Below, piece by piece: positions 1 to 5,023 of a stretch of DNA of 6,412 nt. The stretch covers positions 1 through 6,412 of the forward strand of contig WJJR01000043.1 of assembly GCA_014729565.1 (NCBI GenBank), in the 5' to 3' direction. Within the stretch, counting starts at the first letter, position 1; every line of letters starts with the position of its first letter. Below the pieces are notes generated by a model. The model saw nothing but the letters and a program-made list of their open reading frames with translations, was not told the origin of the DNA and made no database searches. Source of the DNA: Candidatus Zixiibacteriota bacterium (GTDB taxonomy: Bacteria; Zixibacteria; MSB-5A5; WJJR01). Position numbers and translations under genes: made by a program.

Positions 1-2457
1 GTCATGGACCACAAGTTCGGCGATCCCGCCAAGCCGTTGCTCGTCTCGGTTCGTTCGGGCGCCAAGTGCTCGATGCCCGGTATGATGGACACCGTCCTCA
101 ATCTGGGACTCAACGACGAGACATTGGCTGGACTGATCGAAGAGACCGACAATCCGCGATTTGGCTACGACAGCTATCGCCGGTTCATCCAGATGTTCAG
201 CAACGTTGTCCTGGGAATCGACAAAGCGGCTTTTGAGAAAATCATCGAGAAGAAGAAGGAGAGCCGTCGGGTCAAGAAAGACGCATCGCTCTCAGTTGAC
301 GATCTCAAGGACTTGGTCAAGGAGTTCAAAAAGGTCGTCAAGAAGCAGATTCGCGAGCCGTTCCCCGAAGATCCCTGGACTCAGCTCACCATGGCGATCG
401 AAGCGGTGTTCAAATCCTGGAACAACCCGCGCGCGATTGCTTACCGCAAGCTCAACGAAATCCCCGGTGATCTGGGCACCGCGGTCAACGTGCAGGCGAT
501 GGTGTTCGGCAACACGGGCGAGGAATCGGCCACCGGTGTCGGCTTTACCCGCGATCCGTCGACCGGCGATAACAAGTTTTATGGCGAATTTCTCACGAAT
601 GCCCAGGGCGAAGACGTGGTCGCCGGTGTGCGCACCCCACGCCCCATCCTCGAACTGAAAGATCTTATGCCCGAAGCATTCGATTCTCTCAAGGAGATCA
701 CCGGGCGGTTGGAGAAGCACTATCGCGACGTTCAGGACTTCGAATTCACGATCCAGGACGGCACGCTGTACATGCTGCAAACCCGTACCGGCAAGCGCAC
801 CGCCCATGCTGCGGTCAAGATTGCCGTGGACATGGTCAAAGAGAAGCTGATCACCAAAGAAGAGGCGTTGCTGCGCATTCGTCCCGAGGATCTCGACCAG
901 CTTTTGCACCCGCAGATCGATCCGAAAGCGGAGTTCGAAGCGATCGCCAAGGGTTTGGCCGCCTCTCCCGGCGCGGCGAGCGGTAAAGTTGTGTTTAATG
1001 CCGATGACGCCGTGGCCATGGCGGAGAAGGGCGAGAAGGCGATCTTGGTCCGTACCGAAACCAATCCCGATGACATTCACGGCATGGCTGTTTGCGCCGG
1101 CATTCTCACCGCACGCGGTGGTATGACCTCGCACGCGGCGGTGGTCGCACGGGGCATGGGCAAATGCTGTGTCGCCGGCGCCGAAGACGTGCGCGTCAAC
1201 GAGGAGCGCAAGACCTTCGCCGTGGGCCCAACGATTGTCCGCGAGAAACAGGTCATTACACTCAACGGAACGACGGGTGAAGTCATTCTCGGCGAAGTGC
1301 CGACCGTCGATCCGGAGATGTCCGGTGAATTCGCCACCCTCATGGGCTGGGCCGACAAGCTGCGCACACTCGGCGTCCGCACCAATTCCGACACGCCGGA
1401 AGATTCCGAGTTGGCGGTGAAGTTTGGAGCTGAGGGGATCGGTCTCACCCGCACCGAGCATATGTTTTTCGGCAAGGATCGTCTGCCGCATGTGCAGCGC
1501 ATGATCCTCTCCGAATCCGCCGAAGATCGTCAGTTGGCGCTCAATAAGTTGCTTCCGTTCCAGCGCGCCGACTTCAAAGGCATCTTCCGTGCGATGGGCA
1601 GCCGTCCGGTCACCATCCGGACGCTCGATCCGCCGCTGCATGAATTCCTGCCGAGACACAAAGATGTCCAGGAGGAAATCGCCGCGCTCAAAGCGAAGAT
1701 CGATGATGTCTCGTACGAAGAGTCGTTGCAGATGCAAGATGAGATCGCGGCCAAAGAGAAGGTCCTCGAACGGCTCGATCAGCTCGACGAGTTGAATCCG
1801 ATGCTGGGCCATCGCGGCTGCCGTCTCGGTATCACCTATCCCGAGATCACCGAGATGCAGGCCAAAGCGATCATTTCGGCCGCATGCGATGTGTCCAAAG
1901 AGGGCGTCAAGGTCAAGCCCGAGATCATGATTCCGCTGGTGGGAACGGTGGAAGAGCTGCGTAACCAGCGTGAGGTCGTGGTGCGCGCCGCCGAGGAAGT
2001 CCTCAAGAAGCGGAAGATCAAGGTGGACTATAAGGTCGGCACGATGATCGAGGTTCCCCGTGCCGCGCTCACAGCCGCGGAAATCGCTGACGCCGCCGAT
2101 TTCTTTAGTTTCGGCACCAATGACTTGACACAGATGACCATGGGTTTCTCGCGCGATGATGCCGGACGATTCCTGGGCTACTACGTGGAGAAGGAGATTC
2201 TCCCCGCTGACCCGTTTGTTACGCTCGATCAGGTCGGTGTCGGCCGTCTGGTCAGAATCGCGGTCGAGGAGGCACGGGAGGCCGATCCGAAACTGAAGAT
2301 CGGCATCTGTGGCGAGCATGGCGGCGATCCCCGGACGATCGCCTTTTGCCACGAATTGGGTCTCGATTACGTGAGTTGCTCACCGTATCGCGTTCCCATC
2401 GCCCGCCTGGCGGCCGCTCAAGCGGTACTTGGCGAGGTCTCGGACTCACAGAAATAG
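1..2457 (+). CDS. ppdK: Pyruvate, phosphate dikinase (5'-truncated by window edge)
   Basis: This cytoplasmic enzyme interconverts pyruvate, ATP and phosphate with PEP, AMP and pyrophosphate. The frame is open at base 1, so the true start lies upstream. Counting from the Met at base 4 (817 residues), landmarks map onto Clostridium symbiosum PPDK numbering with a constant offset of 78. The phosphocarrier His is H377 in GGMTSHAAV (family H455). Substrate-binding residues are R483 in LTRTEH (R561) and R539 in TIRTLD (R617). After an extra ~16 residues the offset becomes 94: E683 in MIEVPRA (E745), N706 in FGTNDLT (N768) and catalytic C769 in GICGEHGG (C831). Domain order is the remainder of the ATP-grasp nucleotide-binding domain (about 1-310, with the SVRSGA and SMPGMMDT signatures), the swivelling phosphohistidine domain (about 315-435) and the PEP/pyruvate barrel (about 450-815). 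All key residues are intact, so the enzyme is probably active. Reference numbering is recalled, not aligned. Direction in vivo (glycolytic or gluconeogenic) cannot be told from sequence. Confidence 0.97.
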   Translation, partial: VMDHKFGDPAKPLLVSVRSGAKCSMPGMMDTVLNLGLNDETLAGLIEETDNPRFGYDSYRRFIQMFSNVVLGIDKAAFEKIIEKKKESRRVKKDASLSVDDLKDLVKEFKKVVKKQIREPFPEDPWTQLTMAIEAVFKSWNNPRAIAYRKLNEIPGDLGTAVNVQAMVFGNTGEESATGVGFTRDPSTGDNKFYGEFLTNAQGEDVVAGVRTPRPILELKDLMPEAFDSLKEITGRLEKHYRDVQDFEFTIQDGTLYMLQTRTGKRTAHAAVKIAVDMVKEKLITKEEALLRIRPEDLDQLLHPQIDPKAEFEAIAKGLAASPGAASGKVVFNADDAVAMAEKGEKAILVRTETNPDDIHGMAVCAGILTARGGMTSHAAVVARGMGKCCVAGAEDVRVNEERKTFAVGPTIVREKQVITLNGTTGEVILGEVPTVDPEMSGEFATLMGWADKLRTLGVRTNSDTPEDSELAVKFGAEGIGLTRTEHMFFGKDRLPHVQRMILSESAEDRQLALNKLLPFQRADFKGIFRAMGSRPVTIRTLDPPLHEFLPRHKDVQEEIAALKAKIDDVSYEESLQMQDEIAAKEKVLERLDQLDELNPMLGHRGCRLGITYPEITEMQAKAIISAACDVSKEGVKVKPEIMIPLVGTVEELRNQREVVVRAAEEVLKKRKIKVDYKVGTMIEVPRAALTAAEIADAADFFSFGTNDLTQMTMGFSRDDAGRFLGYYVEKEILPADPFVTLDQVGVGRLVRIAVEEAREADPKLKIGICGEHGGDPRTIAFCHELGLDYVSCSPYRVPIARLAAAQAVLGEVSDSQK

Positions 2458-2463
2458 GGTATC

Positions 2464-2492
2464 GGACCACCGGGCGCCTGAGCCCGTGGTCC
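2464..2492 (+). terminator. Hairpin after ppdK, possible terminator lacking a U-tract
   Basis: GGACCAC pairs with GTGGTCC and GGGC with GCCC around the loop GCCTGA, giving an 11-bp stem with one bulged C. It begins six bases after the ppdK stop, where a terminator would be expected, and lies upstream of the rex promoter. No T-run follows (ACTGACATCG), so it is not a canonical intrinsic terminator. It could be a 3'-end stabiliser, a weak or Rho-assisted terminator, or a dispersed palindrome. Confidence 0.4.
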
Positions 2493-2528
2493 ACTGACAT
2501 CGAAATGGCACAGATCGACATATTGGGA

Positions 2529-2556
2529 TTGACAGCAGCCGATCAGAGACGATAAT
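2529..2556 (+). promoter_or_regulatory. Sigma70-type promoter of rex
   Basis: A perfect -35 box TTGACA (2529-2534) is followed by a 16-bp spacer and the -10 box GATAAT (2551-2556, five of six to consensus). Transcription would be expected to begin about 2562-2565, at or within a few bases of the rex ATG. The Rex-type palindrome at 2559-2576 sits directly over this start point, where a bound repressor would block initiation. Confidence 0.75.
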
Positions 2557-2558
2557 AT

Positions 2559-2576
2559 TCGTGAATGAATTCACGA
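2559..2576. promoter_or_regulatory. Rex operator (ROP) over the rex start codon
   Basis: TCGTGAATGAATTCACGA is a perfect inverted repeat with 8-bp arms around a GA centre. The known Rex-box consensus is TTGTGAANNNNTTCACAA. The site keeps the full GTGAA-N4-TTCAC core and differs only at the symmetric second and seventeenth positions (C for T, G for A). It begins three bases after the -10 box and contains the rex ATG (2565-2567). This is the layout expected for NADH-responsive autorepression. The match is seen directly; binding is inferred. Confidence 0.8.
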
Positions 2577-3257
2577 CGTGCCAAATCTGACGGAGATGGG
2601 GACCGCCCCGTCATCAGCCGGCGCCGGATCTCTGAGTCCACCATTCGCCGGCTGTCAATCTACTACCGCGCCCTCTCCGCGTTGGAAGGTGAGGGATACC
2701 ACACTGTCAGTTCCAAGGATCTGGCACGGCGGGAGAAGTTGACTCCGGCGCAGGTCCGTAAGGACTTGTCGTTCTTCGGCTCGTTTGGGACGCGCGGGTT
2801 GGGATACCCCACCAAAGAGTTGAAAACGCGCATCGCAGCGATCCTGGGAGTCGACCAGACATGGAATGTTGGTTTGATCGGCGCCGGTAATATTGGCTCG
2901 GCGCTGGTCTCATATAAGGAGTTCCAAAAGCAGGGATTTGTCATCAACGCGATCTTTGACAACGATCAGCGGAAGATCGGTTCGAATCACAAAGGCATTG
3001 TGATTTCCGACATCAAGGACCTGGCGGCGGAAGTCAAAAAGCGCAACATCCAAATCGTCGTGATCGCGGTTCCGGCGGCGGCGGCTCAGCAAGCCTGCGA
3101 TGTGGCCGTGGAAGCCGGCATCAAAGCGATCCTGAATTTCGCTCCGATCAATCTCAAGGTCCCCAATGGTGTGACGCTGCGTACCGAGAATATGGCCATG
3201 GAGATCGAGTACCTCTCGTTCACCCTGACCAACCACATGCGGCCGATCCCCACCTGA
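2565..3257 (+). CDS. rex: Redox-sensing transcriptional repressor Rex
   Basis: Rex is a homodimeric repressor that senses the NADH/NAD+ ratio: it binds DNA when NAD+ dominates and is released by NADH, usually controlling fermentation and respiration genes. The 230 residues contain an N-terminal winged helix (about 20-90) with the family signature around QVRKDLSFFGSFGTRGLGY (63-81). A Rossmann NAD(H) domain follows, with the GAGNIG dinucleotide loop at 106-111, FD at 131-132, and the conserved AGIKAILNFAP segment at 184-194. The domain-swapping C-terminal helix comes last (about 208-225). ATG 2565 is the only plausible start: no in-frame ATG, GTG or TTG lies between it and the start of the DNA-binding domain. 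It gives a charged N-terminal tail of about 15-20 residues beyond most Rex proteins. No Shine-Dalgarno sequence is convincing, which agrees with the promoter position and a leaderless mRNA. The gene has its own promoter and operator and is separated from ppdK by 107 bases. Confidence 0.97.
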   Translation: MNSRRAKSDGDGDRPVISRRRISESTIRRLSIYYRALSALEGEGYHTVSSKDLARREKLTPAQVRKDLSFFGSFGTRGLGYPTKELKTRIAAILGVDQTWNVGLIGAGNIGSALVSYKEFQKQGFVINAIFDNDQRKIGSNHKGIVISDIKDLAAEVKKRNIQIVVIAVPAAAAQQACDVAVEAGIKAILNFAPINLKVPNGVTLRTENMAMEIEYLSFTLTNHMRPIPT

Positions 3258-3283
3258 TCGTGACGCAATCCCAACGATCCGTA

Positions 3284-3311
3284 TTGACAAGGCGTAACGA
3301 GTTGCCATCTT
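3284..3311 (+). promoter_or_regulatory. Candidate promoter of the small secreted-protein gene
   Basis: A perfect -35 box TTGACA (3284-3289) lies 27 bases after the rex stop. At 16-bp spacing the best -10 is CATCTT (3306-3311), which keeps the important A2 and T6 but only three of six bases overall. The predicted start near 3318 would leave a leader of only about 13 bases before ATG 3331. The -35 is strong and the -10 weak, so readthrough from rex is a reasonable alternative. Confidence 0.35.
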
Positions 3312-3330
3312 TTAGGTGGTGACACTGGCT

Positions 3331-3768
3331 ATGATGAGTGGTTTCCGAATTTACAAGTATGCGTTCCTGCCGCTGGGCGTAATCTGCCTCATGGGCATTT
3401 TGCTGTCTCCGACGATTGCACGCGAATTGGCCGGCGACTGTAAGCTCCAGGGGAAGGTGACCGTACGCAATCAGCCCGCGCCGGTCGGGACGCTGATCGA
3501 AGCGTACATCGACGGCAATCTGATGGCCGATACGACCGTGCAGTCCCGCGGACGATACGCCATCGCCATCCCCGCCGATGATCCGGTCACCATCGACCAC
3601 GATGGCTGGCTCCAGCAGGATATCATCACGTTGGTCGTCAACGGAGAGTCTGCCCAGCCGACGATTTCCGCCGGCGAAGGCCGTCGCAGCGACATCGACA
3701 TCACCGTCCAATACGTCTCCGACGTCCGCAAATCCACCTGGGGCAAAATCAAAGCCCTGTTCCGGTAG
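3331..3768 (+). CDS. Small secreted protein with one beta-sandwich-like domain, function unknown
   Basis: I do not recognise a named family. The 145 residues begin with a clear Sec signal peptide: basic n-region (R6, K9), hydrophobic core about 11-26, and a likely cleavage after SPTIA (residue 30). The mature ~115 residues alternate short hydrophobic stretches with glycines and polar turns. Examples are GKVTVRNQPAPVGTLIEAYIDG (from 41), GRYAIAI (74-80), ITLVVNGESA (99-108) and DIDITVQY (121-128). This resembles secreted domains of the Ig-like/carboxypeptidase-regulatory type seen in surface proteins. A short basic tail (WGKIKALFR) ends it. C37 is the only cysteine in the mature part and no lipobox precedes it. 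ATG 3331 is preferred because the signal peptide fits it. In-frame GTG codons at 3316 and 3319 would add four or five residues, but they overlap the AGGTGG at 3314-3319 that may be the ribosome site for ATG 3331 (spacing 11). It is monocistronic or follows rex, and a terminator closes it. Confidence 0.8.
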   Translation: MMSGFRIYKYAFLPLGVICLMGILLSPTIARELAGDCKLQGKVTVRNQPAPVGTLIEAYIDGNLMADTTVQSRGRYAIAIPADDPVTIDHDGWLQQDIITLVVNGESAQPTISAGEGRRSDIDITVQYVSDVRKSTWGKIKALFR

Positions 3769-3794
3769 TTCCACCGACCGAATGCACGATTCGA

Positions 3795-3824
3795 AGCCCG
3801 CCTGCGGCGGGCTATTTGCATTTT
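3795..3824 (+). terminator. Intrinsic terminator after the secreted-protein gene
   Basis: AGCCCGCC (3795-3802) pairs perfectly with GGCGGGCT (3806-3813) around a TGC loop, followed by ATTTGCATTTT. The 8-bp GC-rich stem with a T-rich tail, 26 bases after a stop codon, is a good rho-independent terminator. It separates the rex/secreted-protein unit from the partner-switch operon. Confidence 0.8.
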
Positions 3825-3908
3825 GATACCCGGCTTCAGTCGGGTGGCTGTAAACGCCCTTCCGACCCCCAAGAACCGTTTCAAAGGTTCTGTGGCATTT
3901 CAAACGCT

Positions 3909-3984
3909 GCACCGAGCTAGGGCTCGGTGCTCCGGTGATCCGGACGTATGGCGAACAACGGAGCGCCGAGCCCCAACTCGGTGC
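3909..3984. repeat. BIME-like inverted pair of REP-type palindromes
   Basis: Arm one (3909-3934) and arm two (3959-3984) are 26 bp each and match in inverted orientation at 23 of 26 positions, separated by 24 bases. Each arm also folds alone. In arm one GCACCGAGC pairs with GCTCGGTGC around TAGG (9-bp perfect stem). In arm two GCGCCGAG pairs with CTCGGTGC around CCCCAA (8 bp with one G-T wobble). The spacer begins with a further small palindrome, TCCGG-TGAT-CCGGA (3931-3944), overlapping the end of arm one. A pair of inverted hairpin units between genes is the architecture of a bacterial interspersed mosaic element. Whether it is dispersed in the genome cannot be seen here, and no RAYT transposase gene is in the window. 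Confidence 0.65.
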
Positions 3985-4003
3985 GCAGTGGCGCCTGTCG
4001 TCA

Positions 4004-4067
4004 CCGGCTTTCACTAATCCCCGTCCGCCTAATCCCCACCTGCCCCAATAATCGGGTGGAAAGCCGG
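4004..4067. repeat. 9-bp inverted repeat enclosing a CTAATCCCC direct repeat
   Basis: CCGGCTTTC (4004-4012) is the exact reverse complement of GAAAGCCGG (4059-4067). The 46 enclosed bases contain CTAATCCCC twice (4014-4022 and 4029-4037), 15 bases apart. The right arm overlaps the candidate -35 box at 4057-4062. It could be an operator with separated half-sites, a remnant of a mobile element, or coincidence in a repeat-rich gap. Confidence 0.45.
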
Positions 4068-4085
4068 ACCGGGCTGAACTATATT
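4057..4085 (+). promoter_or_regulatory. Candidate promoter of the partner-switch operon
   Basis: TATATT (4080-4085) is a good -10 box, and TGGAAA (4057-4062, four of six to TTGACA) stands 17 bp upstream. The start would be near 4092, giving a leader of about 70 bases before the STAS gene. Alternative sigma-factor control is possible, since such operons are often autoregulated by the sigma factor they govern, but I see no clear alternative-sigma consensus. Confidence 0.5.
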
Positions 4086-4160
4086 CGTGGCTTAATCGCG
4101 GCCGCAACCATTTGACCGGCGGGCCGTAGTGCAAATCACGACGAGGTAAAGGATTAGTCG

Positions 4161-4514
4161 ATGCAGCTTTCCGAACGTGAAGACAATGGCGTGGCCATCC
4201 TGATGCCGTCGGGCAAAATCATGGGCGGCCCGGATGCCGCCATCCTCCGGGAGAAGATCCACGAACTTGTGAAGGGCGGCAAATTGCAGGTGGTCATCGA
4301 TTTGGCTAAGGTTGACTGGATGAACTCGAACGGACTCGGGATTCTCATCTCCGGTATGACCACCCTGCGGGACAACAACGGCGATCTGAAATTGGCCAAT
4401 GTCACCGAGAAGATCCAAAGCCTGCTGACCATCACCAAACTGATCACGGTATTCGAAGCCTATGATTCGGTGCCGGACGCGGTGCAGAGCTTCAGCGCAT
4501 CGGGTTCAAACTAA
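4161..4514 (+). CDS. STAS-domain anti-sigma factor antagonist (SpoIIAA/RsbV type)
   Basis: The 117 residues form a single STAS domain, the usual length of RsbV/SpoIIAA proteins. In this family the unphosphorylated form binds the partner kinase/anti-sigma factor and frees its target; phosphorylation of a conserved serine ends binding. The core motif is IDLAKVDWMNSNGLGILIS (46-64). S56 is the only hydroxyl residue at the phosphorylation site and falls at the same number as S56 of RsbV. The usual D-S-S/T-G is N-S-N-G here: the preceding Asp is Asn and the following Ser/Thr is Asn. Starting ATG 4161 has a good ribosome site, AAGGA at 4149-4153 with 7-base spacing. It is the first gene of a probable operon, with the kinase 34 bases downstream. 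It acts in the cytoplasm. A standalone STAS protein could instead regulate a non-sigma target. Confidence 0.93.
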   Translation: MQLSEREDNGVAILMPSGKIMGGPDAAILREKIHELVKGGKLQVVIDLAKVDWMNSNGLGILISGMTTLRDNNGDLKLANVTEKIQSLLTITKLITVFEAYDSVPDAVQSFSASGSN

Positions 4515-4548
4515 ATTCTCTGATGTTGTCAGCCGTGGCCCAGCGATA

Positions 4549-4980
4549 ATGACTCACACCTCCCGCGACTCACTGCGACTGGTCATCCCGAGCGAACCCA
4601 AGCGGATCGCCGAGGCCGACGAGTTTGTCGAATCCGCCCTGCGGGAACGCGGCGTTCCCGAATCGCTGATTTCCGATCTGGCGATTGCGTCGACCGAAAT
4701 GGTCAACAACGCGATCATCCACGGGAACAAGAAAGACGCGTCGAAGAAGGTCAAAATATCCATGACATTCACTGCCGATGAGGTGGAGATCCGCGTCGAA
4801 GACGAAGGCCGCGGATTCAACCCCGACAATGTCCCCGATCCCCTGGCGGAGGAGAATCTCCTGCGCGAGGTCGGTCGCGGCATCTTCATCGTCCGTTCCC
4901 TGATGGACAACATGGAATACGAACAGACCGATGAGGGCGGAATGGCCGTGATAATGCGGAAATCGTTCGAGTCATCGTGA
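4549..4980 (+). CDS. GHKL serine kinase / anti-sigma factor (RsbW/SpoIIAB type)
   Basis: The 143 residues match the HATPase_c_2 family of small serine kinases that phosphorylate a STAS partner and sequester a sigma factor or other target. The N-box is STEMVNNAIIHGN (48-60), with E50 and N54 placed as Mg-ATP ligands and H58-G59 conserved. The G1 box is EDEGRGF (84-90), with D85 contacting adenine. The ATP-lid G2 element is EVGRGIFIV (107-115). The closing strand MAVIMRKSF (132-140) matches the family end. Length is typical and no extra domain is present. ATG 4549 is the only start that fits: an in-frame ATG at 4462 lies inside the STAS gene and would add 29 unrelated residues, and no other start codon lies in frame between. 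There is no clear Shine-Dalgarno sequence, so translation may depend on coupling to the STAS gene. Its most likely substrate is S56 of the preceding protein. No sigma factor is adjacent. Confidence 0.93.
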   Translation: MTHTSRDSLRLVIPSEPKRIAEADEFVESALRERGVPESLISDLAIASTEMVNNAIIHGNKKDASKKVKISMTFTADEVEIRVEDEGRGFNPDNVPDPLAEENLLREVGRGIFIVRSLMDNMEYEQTDEGGMAVIMRKSFESS

Positions 4981-5023
4981 GTGAGATCACCCGCGGCGGC
5001 CCGTGTGCCGGGGGGTAGGACGG

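Larger units (their letters stand above)
3769..4160. other. 392-base non-coding region rich in hairpins
   Basis: No credible gene is present here. Besides the terminator, the BIME-like pair and the second inverted repeat listed separately, two further hairpins can be drawn. ACCCGGCTTCAGTCGGGT (3828-3845) has a 7-bp stem with one G-T wobble and a TTCA loop. AGAACC/GGTTCT (3872-3877 and 3886-3891) encloses an 8-base loop. The motif TTTCAAA occurs twice (3879-3885 and 3898-3904). The last ~100 bases carry the candidate promoter and leader of the downstream operon. The density of independent palindromes suggests accumulated dispersed repeats rather than one structured RNA. Confidence 0.7.

Noticed and set aside
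292..2352. A 686-codon open frame on the minus strand
   Set aside because: It is exactly antisense to ppdK, its translation has no recognisable domain, and it is explained by the codon bias of the strongly conserved plus-strand gene.
3256..3279. GATCGT/ACGATC hairpin after rex as a terminator
   Set aside because: Only 6 bp with a 12-base loop and no T-run; it also precedes the candidate promoter of the next gene and is too weak to call.
3823..4017. A 64-codon plus-strand frame in the intergenic region
   Set aside because: It lies across the inverted repeats, has no ribosome site, and has an Arg/Pro/Thr-rich composition typical of chance frames in GC-rich palindromes.
4098..4105. GCGGCCGC palindrome in the leader of the STAS operon
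   Set aside because: An 8-bp GC palindrome is expected by chance in DNA of this composition and has no flanking symmetry.
3220..4134. A 304-codon minus-strand frame spanning the secreted-protein gene and the intergenic repeats
   Set aside because: The product is a patchwork of repeat-derived and antisense sequence with no domain, and it runs through a good plus-strand terminator and the hairpin region.
4462..4548. N-terminal extension of the kinase from an upstream ATG
   Set aside because: It would overlap the STAS gene by 53 bases and add residues unlike the family; the domain starts right after ATG 4549.
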